From NCBI GenBank assembly GCA_000721375.1, contig JOGW01000019.1, positions 62,001 to 126,000 of the forward strand: a DNA stretch of 64,000 nt, given 5' to 3'. The notes beneath the pieces were generated by a model that was given only the letters and a program-made list of their open reading frames with translations, ran no database searches and had not been told where the DNA came from. Position 1 is the first letter of the stretch, and each line of letters starts with the position of its first letter. Source of the stretch: Streptomyces sp. NRRL B-3428 (GTDB lineage Bacteria > Actinomycetota > Actinomycetes > Streptomycetales > Streptomycetaceae). Below, piece after piece: positions 18,152-25,743 of this stretch. The translations under genes were made by a program, and so were the position numbers.

Positions 18152-18255
18152 GAGCTGTCACTTCCTTCAGCGGGAGAGCCGTGCGCGGCACTGAGTGCCG
18201 TCAGGCCCTGATACGGGTCCTGGGGCCGCCGGATGAACGGGGCGCTTCTGACCAG

Positions 18256-18299
18256 TGGATAGTAGTTTCCTCATGGTGGAAGTTCAATGGTTTGTTGAT
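18256..18299 (-). promoter_or_regulatory. aceB promoter with overlapping AllR-like operator
   Basis: On the aceB strand a -35 TTGAAC (18287-18282) is followed 17 bp later by a -10 TACTAT (18264-18259), leaving a leader of about 100 nt. Overlapping it, the plus strand reads TGGATAGTAGTTTCC (18256-18270), six bases, then TGGAA (18277-18281). The allB promoter has TGGAAACTAGTTTCC, six bases, TGGAA. A further TTCAATGGTTTGTTGA (18283-18298) resembles the second allB palindrome. Repression by the IclR regulator at 21927-22721 is the obvious inference. Confidence 0.65.
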
Positions 18300-18374
18300 A
18301 TCGAGATTCTCCGGGTCGAGTGACCATGGCGCTGAGTGCCACAGCGGTCACAAGACGTTTCCACTCCTGGCCGG

Positions 18375-18983
18375 CTAGGGCTCCAGATGTGCGAGATCCG
18401 CCTCGATGTCGATGTCGTACGGCTGCGCCACATCACCGCACTCGACGGGCGTGATCTCACCCTCATGGGCCTTGAGATACGCCCGCGCGCCACGGTCGCC
18501 GGTCGCACCGGCCGCGATCTCGCTCCAGTGCCGCCGCCCGAAGAGCGTGGGATGTCCGCGTACCCCTTCATACACCGCCGTCACGAGCGAGTCCTCATCG
18601 TCGTACGAGGCCACAACCCGCTCGATCGCCCGCGCCCCGATTCCCGGCTGATCCACCAGGGATACGAGGACGGCCCGTGCGTCCGTCGCCGCGAGGGAGT
18701 CGAGACCGGCCCGCAGGGAGGTGCCCATGCCCTGCGCCCAGTCCGGATTGTCGATCAGTACGCAGCCGGGCAGCTCCGCCCGCTCCCGTACCTCCGCGGC
18801 CTGCGCCCCGAGCACCACGTGCACCCGCTCGATGCCCCCGGCCCGCAGCACCCCCACCGCGTGCTCGACCAGCGGCCGGCCGTGGTGCGTGAGCAGTGCC
18901 TTGGGTCGGCCGCCCAGCCGTCGGCCGCCGCCTGCGGCCAGGAGCAGGCCTGTGACGGGGGAGTTGTTACGTGTATGTGCCAT
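18375..18983 (-). CDS. MobA-like nucleotidyltransferase (molybdenum cofactor cytidylyl/guanylyltransferase type)
   Basis: A 202-residue NTP transferase. The signature GLLLAAGGGRRLGGRPKALL (about 11-30) binds the nucleotide, and VSLVDQPG supplies the metal-binding Asp. The family transfers CMP or GMP to molybdopterin, or occasionally nucleotides to other acceptors. In a purine catabolism neighbourhood a role in maturing a molybdenum hydroxylase such as xanthine dehydrogenase is plausible, but no such enzyme is in this window. ATG 18983 begins the family N terminus; the frame is open much further upstream, antisense to the kinase gene. It reads toward aceB, 223 bp away. Confidence 0.85.
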   Translation of the reverse strand: MAHTRNNSPVTGLLLAAGGGRRLGGRPKALLTHHGRPLVEHAVGVLRAGGIERVHVVLGAQAAEVRERAELPGCVLIDNPDWAQGMGTSLRAGLDSLAATDARAVLVSLVDQPGIGARAIERVVASYDDEDSLVTAVYEGVRGHPTLFGRRHWSEIAAGATGDRGARAYLKAHEGEITPVECGDVAQPYDIDIEADLAHLEP

Positions 18984-19079
18984 ACCCAAGACATACAGCA
19001 CGGTCCCTGGAACGTCTGGTTCGGATAAAGTCGCGCTGTCGCGGGGTGGGTTCAAGTGCACGGTGGGGAACGGGATTTG

Positions 19080-21101
19080 ATGCGCAATCACGGCACCGAG
19101 GGTGTGTTCAAGCCGCTGGAGGGCGACGACCCTCAGGCAGTCGCGGGCTACCGGATCAGCGCCAAGCTGGGCGCCGGCGGTATGGGCAAGGTCTACCTCT
19201 CCTATACGCCGGGCGGCCGTCCGGTCGCCATCAAGGTGATCCGGCCGGAGCTGAGCGAGGACCCGGAGTTCCGCCGTCGCTTCCGCCAGGAGGTGCAGTC
19301 GGCCCAGCGTGTGCAGGGCCTCTACACCGCGCCGGTGATCGACAGCGACGCCGACGGACAGAACCCGTGGCTCGCCACGGCGTACGTGCCCGGGCCCGCC
19401 CTGTCCGCCGCGGTCGTCGAGCACGGGAAGCTGCCCGTCGAGACGGTGCTCCTTCTTGTGGCGGGGATCGCCGAGGCACTCCATGTCATCCACGGCGCGG
19501 GCATCGTGCACCGCGACCTCAAGCCGTCGAACGTCCTGCTCGCGGCCGACGGACCCCGTGTCATCGACTTCGGTATCGCGCGGGCCGCGGACGCGACCTC
19601 GCTCACCGGCAGCGGCGTCACGATCGGCACGCCCTCGTTCATGGCGCCCGAGCAGGCGGCGGGCAGGCCGTGCACCCCGGCCACGGACGTGTTCGCGCTC
19701 GGTCAGGTCGCCGCGTACGCCGCGATCGGCAAGCCCGCCTTCGGTGAGGGCACCTCGCACGGGGTCCTCTACCGGATCGTGCACGAGGAGCCGGACCTGA
19801 CCGAACTCCCGGCAGACCTGCGGGAGTTGGTGACGCGCTGCCTGGACAAGGACGCGGCGGCGCGCCCCTCCGTCATGGAGGTCATCGCCCTGTGCCAGGC
19901 GGCCAACGCGGAGACGGTGCTTCGCCGGCCCGAGGACTGGCTGCCTGCCCCGGTCGCGGCGGACATCACGCAGCGGGCGGCGGCGCCCGCACCTCCGCAC
20001 ACCCCGCCGCCGGCGGTCCAGCAGACCCCCGTCCAGCAGACCCCGGCTCCGCCGGCCCAGGCCCCGGCCCAGCCGCCCGCGTACGCGCCGAACGCCCCGG
20101 TCCAGCCGCCGGCCGCCGCGCCGGTGACGCCGCCGCAGCAGCCGGTGGCTCAGCAGTCTCTCCCTCAGCAGCCCGTGGCCCAGCCCCAGCAGTCCGTGCC
20201 CCAGCAGCCGGCGGCCCAGCACCAGGAGCCACCGGCCGCCGCCCATGCCCCGACCCCGCCGCCGACCCAGCAGGCCGCCGGACCGGCCACCCCGCCGCCG
20301 GGGTTCGGGCCCAACGCGTACGACACGGAGGCGCTGCGCGAACCGGCTCCCGCCGCGTATCACCAGACGCCCCCGCCGGCGTACCACGGACAGAGCGGGC
20401 TCCCGTCGGCACAGGCGCCGGCGCCTTCGCCGGCGGCCGCGCCGCCGAAGAAGAAGCGTCGGGTCCTGCCCCTCCTGATCGCCGCTGTCGTGCTGGCCGC
20501 CGGAGGTGCGGGTGGCGCCTACTTCGCACTGAAGAAGGACGACGACGGCAAGAAGGACCAGGCGTCGTCGGGCAGCAGCAACAACCCGTCGACGCCGTCG
20601 GCCGACCCGACGACCGACGAGCCGACGGAGCCCTCCGACACGCCTTCGGCGCAGGAGAGCTCCGACGGCGGCGGCAAGGCGGTCCCGAACCCGACGCCCG
20701 TGGACTTCAAGGACATCGAAGTCCCGTACGGCTACGAGCTGTACTTCTCCGACGACGACATGAAGCCGGTCAAGGTCGATGACGGCGAGGCCGATCTCGA
20801 GTACGACGAGCAGGACAGCAAGCGGGCACTCGAGATCGGTGACTACACGGGCAACAAGCTGATCCTGCTCAACAACGCGCAGGAAGGGACGCTGGATACG
20901 TGCCGTGACGAGACGCGGTACGCGGAATCGATCACCTTCGACCGGCTCTCCAAGGGTTCCCGGATCTGTGTGCGGACCTCGTCCGGGCACATCGGGCTCG
21001 TCACGTACAAGGGAGCCTCTCCGCAGTCCGACCCGAGCGACTACATCACCCTGGACGTCACCCTGTGGCGCAATGCGCTCGACGCCCAGCCCACGGACTG
21101 A
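19080..21101 (+). CDS. Membrane-anchored Ser/Thr protein kinase (PknB type) with extracytoplasmic sensor
   Basis: About 673 residues. The kinase domain (about 22-290) is intact: GAGGMG loop 31-36, VAIK Lys52, HRDLKPSN with Asp146, DFG 163-165, APEQ. A 170-residue Pro/Gln/Ala-rich linker (about 300-455) follows, then a KKKRR stop-transfer and one transmembrane helix (about 461-482), then an acidic Ser/Thr-rich spacer and a roughly 130-residue outer domain with Cys near 610 and 630. There are no PASTA repeats, so it is not a classical PknB cell-wall sensor. ATG 19080 is chosen for its GGGGAACGGGA ribosome site; GTG 19056 is in frame. Confidence 0.92.
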   Translation: MRNHGTEGVFKPLEGDDPQAVAGYRISAKLGAGGMGKVYLSYTPGGRPVAIKVIRPELSEDPEFRRRFRQEVQSAQRVQGLYTAPVIDSDADGQNPWLATAYVPGPALSAAVVEHGKLPVETVLLLVAGIAEALHVIHGAGIVHRDLKPSNVLLAADGPRVIDFGIARAADATSLTGSGVTIGTPSFMAPEQAAGRPCTPATDVFALGQVAAYAAIGKPAFGEGTSHGVLYRIVHEEPDLTELPADLRELVTRCLDKDAAARPSVMEVIALCQAANAETVLRRPEDWLPAPVAADITQRAAAPAPPHTPPPAVQQTPVQQTPAPPAQAPAQPPAYAPNAPVQPPAAAPVTPPQQPVAQQSLPQQPVAQPQQSVPQQPAAQHQEPPAAAHAPTPPPTQQAAGPATPPPGFGPNAYDTEALREPAPAAYHQTPPPAYHGQSGLPSAQAPAPSPAAAPPKKKRRVLPLLIAAVVLAAGGAGGAYFALKKDDDGKKDQASSGSSNNPSTPSADPTTDEPTEPSDTPSAQESSDGGGKAVPNPTPVDFKDIEVPYGYELYFSDDDMKPVKVDDGEADLEYDEQDSKRALEIGDYTGNKLILLNNAQEGTLDTCRDETRYAESITFDRLSKGSRICVRTSSGHIGLVTYKGASPQSDPSDYITLDVTLWRNALDAQPTD

Positions 21102-21127
21102 ATCGCGTCCGGTTCAGACACAGGCTC

Positions 21128-21514
21128 TCAGTTCATCTGGATGAGCTGGATCAGGTTCCCGCAGGTGTCGTCCAGCACGGCCGTCGTGACCGTGCCCATC
21201 TCGGCCGGCTCCTGCGGGAACGTCACGCCGAGCCCGGTCAGCCGCTTGTACTCGGCGTGCACATCGTCGACCAGGAACTGGGTGACCGGGATTCCGTCCG
21301 CGACGAGAGCGTTCTTGTACGGGGGTACGGCGGGGTGCTTGCCCGGCTCGAGCAGCAGCTCGGTGCCCTCGGGGTCCTCGGGTGAGACCAGGGTGAGCCA
21401 GCGGTCCTCGCCGAGCGGGACGTCGTGCTTCTTCACGAAGCCCAGCTTGTCCACGTAGAAGCGCTCGGCCTTGTCCTGGTCGTCGACGAAGACGCTGGTG
21501 ATGTGGATCCTCAT
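21128..21514 (-). CDS. VOC (glyoxalase/bleomycin-resistance fold) family protein
   Basis: A 128-residue protein with two paired beta-alpha-beta-beta-beta modules typical of the vicinal-oxygen-chelate fold: ITSVFVDDQDKAERFYVDKLGF, then GVTFPQEPAEMGTVTTAVLDDTCGNLIQLIQ, which contains the usual metal-binding Glu near the end of the second module. The ATG overlaps the ArsR stop by 4 bp, so this is the effector-type partner of that regulator. Substrate (glyoxal derivative, antibiotic or catechol) unknown. Confidence 0.88.
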   Translation of the reverse strand: MRIHITSVFVDDQDKAERFYVDKLGFVKKHDVPLGEDRWLTLVSPEDPEGTELLLEPGKHPAVPPYKNALVADGIPVTQFLVDDVHAEYKRLTGLGVTFPQEPAEMGTVTTAVLDDTCGNLIQLIQMN

Positions 21515-21804
21515 GGGGTGCTCTCCGGGGCGTGGGGCTTGAGCCATCGCGTGACGATCTGCTCAAGGGGCTGGGTGTCGAGGTCGTGGAACTTGTACCG
21601 GCCCTCGCGTCGCGAGACGACGAGGCCCGCCGTCTCCAGGACGGCCAGATGCTGGCTGACCGCCTGACGGGTGAGGGCGAGCTCATGCTTCATGGCCAGG
21701 CGCGAGCAGATCTCGAACAGGCTCTGGCCGTCCCGTTCCGCCAGCTCGTCAAGGATCGTCCGACGGGTGGGGTCCGCCAGCGCCTTGAAAACATCCTCCG
21801 ACAT
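21511..21804 (-). CDS. ArsR/SmtB-type winged-helix regulator
   Basis: A 97-residue repressor: MSEDVFKALADPTRRTILDELAERDGQSLFEICSRL, then TRQAVSQHLAVLETAGLVVSRREGRYKFHDLD is a textbook ArsR helix-turn-helix and wing. No Cys metal-binding box (ELCVCDL) is present, so it is one of the non-metal members often paired with VOC or START-type proteins. ATG 21804 lies 7 nt after a -10 element in an operator, so it is probably leaderless and autoregulated. The stop overlaps the VOC start. Confidence 0.9.
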   Translation of the reverse strand: MSEDVFKALADPTRRTILDELAERDGQSLFEICSRLAMKHELALTRQAVSQHLAVLETAGLVVSRREGRYKFHDLDTQPLEQIVTRWLKPHAPESTP

Positions 21805-21811
21805 GACCACC

Positions 21812-21839
21812 ACGATAGGCAAGTCGTTGCTTGCCTATC
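21812..21839 (-). promoter_or_regulatory. Promoter and palindromic operator of the arsR-VOC pair
   Basis: A perfect 10-bp inverted repeat, GATAGGCAAG (21814-21823) and CTTGCCTATC (21830-21839), spacing 6, fills the promoter. On the transcribed strand -35 TTGATA and -10 TATCGT (21817-21812) are separated by 18 bp inside the repeat, so bound repressor would block RNA polymerase. This is the expected ArsR autoregulation. Confidence 0.7.
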
Positions 21840-21871
21840 AAGTCGGGCGGCTCGGCGGCCGCCCGGACATG

Positions 21872-21910
21872 CCTGAGGGGGGTACGCCGAGTCGGCGTAC
21901 CCCCCTCAGG
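21872..21910. terminator. Terminator downstream of the IclR regulator gene
   Basis: A perfect 19-bp stem with arms CCTGAGGGGGGTACGCCGA (21872-21890) and TCGGCGTACCCCCCTCAGG (21892-21910) around one base. It ends transcription of the regulator before the arsR promoter. Confidence 0.9.
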
Positions 21911-21926
21911 AAGCGTGCTGTGCGGT

Positions 21927-22721
21927 TCAGGAACCGTTCGTATTGGCCAGGGCCACGGACAGCTCGGCCGCCACCTGCTGCAGGATCGGCACGATCTTGT
22001 CGGTCGCGGCCTCCGTCACGCGGCCTGCGGGCCCGGAGATGGAAATGGCCGCCGCGGTGGGGGAGTTGGGCACCGAGACCGCGAGGCAGCGGACCCCGAT
22101 CTCCTGCTCGTTGTCGTCCACCGCGTATCCCGTACGACGCACCTCTTCGAGTGCGTCCAGGAACTGGTCCGGCGTGGTGAGGGTCTTCTCGGTCGCGGCC
22201 GGCATACCGGTGCGCGCGAGCAGGGACCGCACCTCTTCGGCGGGCGTGTGCGCGAGCAGCGCCTTGCCCACACCGGTCGAGTGCGGCAGCACGCGCCGGC
22301 CGACCTCGGTGAACATCCGCATCGAGTGCTTGGAGGGCACCTGTGCCACGTACACGATCTCGTCGCCGTCGAGCAGCGCCATGTTCGCGGTTTCGCCCGT
22401 CTCCTCGACGAGGCGCGCGAGATACGGGCGCGCCCAGGTGCCGAGCAGTCGGGAGGCGGACTCGCCGAGGCGGATCAGGCGGGGGCCGAGCGAGTAGCGC
22501 CGGTTGGGCTGCTGGCGGACGTAGCCGCAGGCCACCAGGGTGCGCATGAGGCGATGGATCGTGGGCAAAGGCAGTCCGCTGCTGGCGGAGAGCTCGCTGA
22601 GACCTACCTCACCGCCGGCGTCCGCCATCCGCTCGAGCAGATCGAAGGCGCGCTCAAGGGACTGGACGCCGCCGCTTGCGGGGGCCTTGGAGTCGGTGGT
22701 GCTGGCGTCGGACGTCGGCAC
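21927..22721 (-). CDS. allR: IclR family repressor of allantoin catabolism (AllR-like)
   Basis: A 264-residue IclR regulator. The N-terminal winged helix (about 15-80) includes VQSLERAFDLLERMADAGG and LPLPTIHRLMRTLVACGYV; the C-terminal effector domain has GVGKALLAHTP and the conserved Cys in IGVRCLAVSVPN, where IclR proteins bind small acids such as glyoxylate or allantoate. GTG 22721 has AAAGGAC at 9 nt. It is divergent from allB-alc, and both allB and aceB carry a common IclR-type motif, so it is the likely repressor. In S. coelicolor an AllR in this context is known to repress allantoin genes. Confidence 0.85.
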   Translation of the reverse strand: MPTSDASTTDSKAPASGGVQSLERAFDLLERMADAGGEVGLSELSASSGLPLPTIHRLMRTLVACGYVRQQPNRRYSLGPRLIRLGESASRLLGTWARPYLARLVEETGETANMALLDGDEIVYVAQVPSKHSMRMFTEVGRRVLPHSTGVGKALLAHTPAEEVRSLLARTGMPAATEKTLTTPDQFLDALEEVRRTGYAVDDNEQEIGVRCLAVSVPNSPTAAAISISGPAGRVTEAATDKIVPILQQVAAELSVALANTNGS

Positions 22722-22921
22722 GGCGCGGTCCTTTCGGTGCGCTGAATCAAGAGGTGTATCCCGGCAGGGATTCAGCTAGGGCGGCGGTGGGTGGCGGGCG
22801 GGCAATGCTGCAGCTTATCGGCAGTGCTGTGGCCCGGTCGCTCGGGTGTGAGGCAGGTCGCGGCCGGTCAGGACCTGTTTGTCCGTCTGCGGGCGATGCC
22901 TTCCTACGACCTGGCCCTCCC

Positions 22922-22977
22922 TTGATTGTGTCATGATCCATTCTGTAGTCTGGAAACTAGTTTCCGCTCTATGGAAA
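22922..22977 (+). promoter_or_regulatory. allB promoter and AllR-like operator
   Basis: A -35 TTGATT (22922-22927) and -10 TAGTCT (22946-22951) are spaced 18 bp. The operator TGGAAACTAGTTTCC (22951-22965, containing a perfect 14-bp palindrome) begins at the -10 and covers the start site, and a third half-site TGGAA lies 6 bp further on (22972-22976). The same three half-site layout is found at aceB. Confidence 0.7.
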
Positions 22978-23054
22978 CCTCCAATTGGCCTGCGGTTCCT
23001 CTCCGGTCGCGCCGAGAGGGGGTTGACGGGCCGCAATCCCGGGGCGAGACTCCG

Positions 23055-23104
23055 TTCAACAGGCTGTTGAATTCCGCACAGCGGAAGTCGCACAGTGGAA
23101 GTCA
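23055..23104 (+). promoter_or_regulatory. Two palindromes and a direct repeat in the allB leader
   Basis: TTCAACAGGCTGTTGAA (23055-23071) has 8-bp arms around one base. It is followed immediately by TTCCGCACAGCGGAA (23072-23086), 6-bp arms with 3-nt spacing. The latter overlaps a 14-bp direct repeat (CACAGCGGAAGTCG 23077-23090, CACAGTGGAAGTCA 23091-23104). These could be secondary repressor sites downstream of the start or an mRNA structure masking the leader; sequence alone cannot decide. Confidence 0.5.
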
Positions 23105-23123
23105 GAGGGAAGCGAGGGTGAGG

Positions 23124-24461
23124 GTGTCCGACGTGGAACTGGTGGTGCGCTCGACGCGAGTGGTCACCCCCGAGGGGACGAGGGCCGCAACGGTCACCGT
23201 CGCCGGCGGGAAGATCGTCGCGGTCGAGGCTTACGACGCAGAGGTACCGGCCGGTGCGCGGCTCGAGGACTTCGGGGACCTCGCCGTACTCCCCGGCATC
23301 GTCGACACCCACGTCCACGTGAACGACCCGGGCCGTACCGAGTGGGAGGGCTTCTACACGGCCACCCGCGCGGCAGCGGCCGGCGGTATCACCACGCTCG
23401 TGGACATGCCGCTCAACTCCCTGCCGCCGACGACCACCACGGACAACCTCCGTACGAAGCAGGAAGTCGCCCGGGCCAAGGCGCACATCGACGTCGGCTT
23501 CTGGGGTGGTGCTCTCCCGGACAACGTGGCGGACCTCAAGCCGCTGCACGACGCCGGTGTCTACGGCTTCAAGTGCTTCCTCTCCCCGTCCGGCGTGGAC
23601 GAGTTCCCGCACCTGGACGGTGAGCAGCTCGCCACGTCCATGGGCGAGATCGCCGGCTTCGGCGGCCTTCTCATCGTGCACGCCGAGGACCCGGCCGAAC
23701 TGGACGCGGCCCCGCACCTCAGCGGCCCCAAGTACGGCGACTACCTGCAGACCCGTCCCCGTATCTCCGAGGACGTGGCCATCAAGGGTCTGATCGACAC
23801 CGCGAAGCGCCTCAACGCCCGCGTCCACATCCTGCACCTGTCCTCCTCCGACGCGCTGCCGCTCATCGCCGCCGCGAAGGCCGAGGGTGTGCAGCTGACC
23901 GTCGAGACCTGCCCGCACTACCTCACGCTGACCGCCGAGGAAGTCCCCGACGGCGCAAGCGAGTTCAAGTGCTGCCCGCCGATCCGCGAAGGCGCCAACC
24001 AGGACCTCCTGTGGCAGGCGCTCGCCGACGGCACCATCGACTGCATCGTCACCGACCACTCGCCGTCGACCGCCGACCTCAAGACCGATGACTTCGCCAC
24101 CGCGTGGGGCGGCATCTCCGGTCTCCAGCTGAGCCTCGCGGCCATCTGGACCGAGGCGGCCAAGCGCGGCTACTCCCTCGATGACGTGGTGCGCTGGATG
24201 TCCGCGCGCACCTCCGCCCTGGTCGGTCTCGGCCAGAAGGGCGCCATCGAGGCCGGCCGCGACGCCGACTTCGCGATCCTCGCGCCGGAGGAGACCTTCA
24301 CGGTCGACGCCGCCGAGCTGCAGCACCGCAACAAGGTCACCGCGTACGCGGGCAAGACCCTCAGCGGTGTCGTGAAGTCCACCTGGCTGCGCGGCGTACG
24401 TATCTACGCGGACGGCGAGTTCACCGAGCCCGCCGGCCGCCTTCTGGAAAGGAACAACTGA
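23124..24461 (+). CDS. allB: Allantoinase
   Basis: A 445-residue cyclic amidohydrolase opening the hydantoin ring of allantoin to allantoate. The binuclear metal site is visible: HVHVNDPG (His-x-His), [13 protein letters not shown] (carboxylated Lys), LIVHAEDP and ILHLSSSDA (His ligands), and IVTDHSPST (Asp). GTG 23124 is preferred, with GCGAGG upstream; GTG 23118 two codons earlier is possible. It is followed after 4 nt by allantoicase and preceded by a regulated promoter. Confidence 0.94.
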   Translation: MSDVELVVRSTRVVTPEGTRAATVTVAGGKIVAVEAYDAEVPAGARLEDFGDLAVLPGIVDTHVHVNDPGRTEWEGFYTATRAAAAGGITTLVDMPLNSLPPTTTTDNLRTKQEVARAKAHIDVGFWGGALPDNVADLKPLHDAGVYGFKCFLSPSGVDEFPHLDGEQLATSMGEIAGFGGLLIVHAEDPAELDAAPHLSGPKYGDYLQTRPRISEDVAIKGLIDTAKRLNARVHILHLSSSDALPLIAAAKAEGVQLTVETCPHYLTLTAEEVPDGASEFKCCPPIREGANQDLLWQALADGTIDCIVTDHSPSTADLKTDDFATAWGGISGLQLSLAAIWTEAAKRGYSLDDVVRWMSARTSALVGLGQKGAIEAGRDADFAILAPEETFTVDAAELQHRNKVTAYAGKTLSGVVKSTWLRGVRIYADGEFTEPAGRLLERNN

Positions 24462-24465
24462 CACC

Positions 24466-25590
24466 GTGGCGTCTGAAATAGCTTCGTTCACCGGTAACGC
24501 GAACCCGTACGGCGGCGGCGACCCCTGGGCCGACTACCGCAGCGCGGAGTTCCCGTTCACCCACTACGCCAACCTGGCCGACCGTACGCTCGGCGCCGGT
24601 GTCATCGCCGCCAACGACGAGTTCTTCGCGATGCGCGAGAACCTCCTCGTCCCCGAGGCCGCCGAGTTCGACCCCGAGCACTTCGGTCACAAGGGCAAGG
24701 TCATGGACGGCTGGGAGACCCGCCGCCGCCGTGGCATCTCGGCCGAGCAGCCCTGGCCGACCGCCGAGGACCACGACTGGGCCCTCGTGCGCCTGGGCGC
24801 CCCCGGCGTCATCCGCGGCGTCGTCGTCGACACCGCCCACTTCCGCGGCAACATGCCGCAGGCCGTCTCGGTCGAGGCCACCAACTGGGAGGGCGCCCTG
24901 GCGCCGACCCCGGAGGAGCTCCTCTCCGACGACGTGAAGTGGACGACGATCGTCGAGCGCACCCCGGTCGGCGGCCACGCGGCCAACGGCTTCGAGGTCA
25001 CCGCCGAGCAGCGCTTCACGCACCTGCGCGTCAACCAGCACCCCGACGGCGGCATCGCCCGCCTCCGCGTGTACGGCGAGGTCGTGCCGGACCCGAAGTG
25101 GCTCGCCGCGCTCGGTTCGTTCGACGTCGTGGCGCTTGAGAACGGCGGCCAGGTGCTCGACGCCTCCAACCGCTTCTACTCCTCGCCCGTCAACACCATC
25201 AACCCGGGCCGCTCCCGCAAGATGGACGACGGCTGGGAGACCGCCCGTCGCCGTGACAACGGCAACGACTGGATCAACTACCAGCTCGTCGCCGAGTCCT
25301 CGATCCGCGCGATCGAGATCGACACCGCGTACCTCAAGGGCAACTCGGCCGGCTGGGCGTCGCTTTCGGTGCGCTCCTCCGAGGACGCCGAGTGGCAGGA
25401 GTTCCTGCCGCGTACGCGTCTGCAGCCCGACACCAACCACCGCTTCGTCCTCGACACCCCGGTGGTCGGCTCGCAGGTCCGGATCGACATCTACCCCGAC
25501 GGCGGCTTCTCGCGCCTGCGCCTGTTCGGCTCCCTGACGGAGACCGGCTCGGCGAAGCTGGCGGCCCGCCACCAGGAGCTGGGCGGCTGA
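24466..25590 (+). CDS. alc: Allantoicase
   Basis: A 374-residue enzyme hydrolysing allantoate to ureidoglycolate and urea. The protein is an internal duplication, as usual for the family: VMDGWETRRRRG in the first half corresponds to KMDDGWETARRRDNGNDW in the second, and each half ends in a jelly-roll segment (VNQHPDGGIARLRVYGE and DIYPDGGFSRLRLFGS). GTG 24466 follows AAGGAAC and lies 4 nt after allB. Its products feed the glyoxylate pool used by malate synthase. Confidence 0.94.
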   Translation: MASEIASFTGNANPYGGGDPWADYRSAEFPFTHYANLADRTLGAGVIAANDEFFAMRENLLVPEAAEFDPEHFGHKGKVMDGWETRRRRGISAEQPWPTAEDHDWALVRLGAPGVIRGVVVDTAHFRGNMPQAVSVEATNWEGALAPTPEELLSDDVKWTTIVERTPVGGHAANGFEVTAEQRFTHLRVNQHPDGGIARLRVYGEVVPDPKWLAALGSFDVVALENGGQVLDASNRFYSSPVNTINPGRSRKMDDGWETARRRDNGNDWINYQLVAESSIRAIEIDTAYLKGNSAGWASLSVRSSEDAEWQEFLPRTRLQPDTNHRFVLDTPVVGSQVRIDIYPDGGFSRLRLFGSLTETGSAKLAARHQELGG

Positions 25591-25607
25591 TCCCCGCCTG
25601 ATGGATG

Positions 25608-25643
25608 TGAGGCGCACCGGGAGGACAGCCCCGGTGCGCCTCA
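25608..25643 (+). terminator. Terminator after the allB-alc operon
   Basis: A perfect 14-bp stem, TGAGGCGCACCGGG (25608-25621) and CCCGGTGCGCCTCA (25630-25643), with an 8-nt loop, 18 nt after the allantoicase stop. Confidence 0.88.
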
Positions 25644-25647
25644 TCTT

Positions 25648-25676
25648 CGTATCCCCGTAAGCCATTTGGGGATACG
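25648..25676 (+). promoter_or_regulatory. 9-bp inverted repeat upstream of the DUF6236-like gene
   Basis: CGTATCCCC (25648-25656) and GGGGATACG (25668-25676) are separated by 11 bp, placing the arm centres about two helical turns apart. It is followed by a possible -10 TAGCGT near 25700. An operator is more likely than a second terminator because a strong hairpin already lies 5 nt upstream. Confidence 0.45.
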
Positions 25677-25743
25677 GCCGTACGCCACGTCGCCGCCCGC
25701 TAGCGTTGATCGCCGGTTGTCGGTGTGCGCTGGGGGGACCGCG

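Larger units (their letters stand above)
22722..23123. promoter_or_regulatory. 402-bp divergent regulatory region between allR and allB
   Basis: No gene is visible. Near allR an inverted repeat GCTGAATC (22741-22748) / GATTCAGC (22769-22776), spacing 20, may serve the regulator's own promoter. Toward allB it holds the promoter, the composite IclR-type operator and two leader palindromes, listed separately. The long leader of allB (about 165 nt) is unusual for an enzyme gene. Confidence 0.6.

Noticed and set aside
18984..20990. Long upstream extension of the MobA-like reading frame
   Set aside because: It is antisense to the Ser/Thr kinase; the family N terminus begins at 18983.
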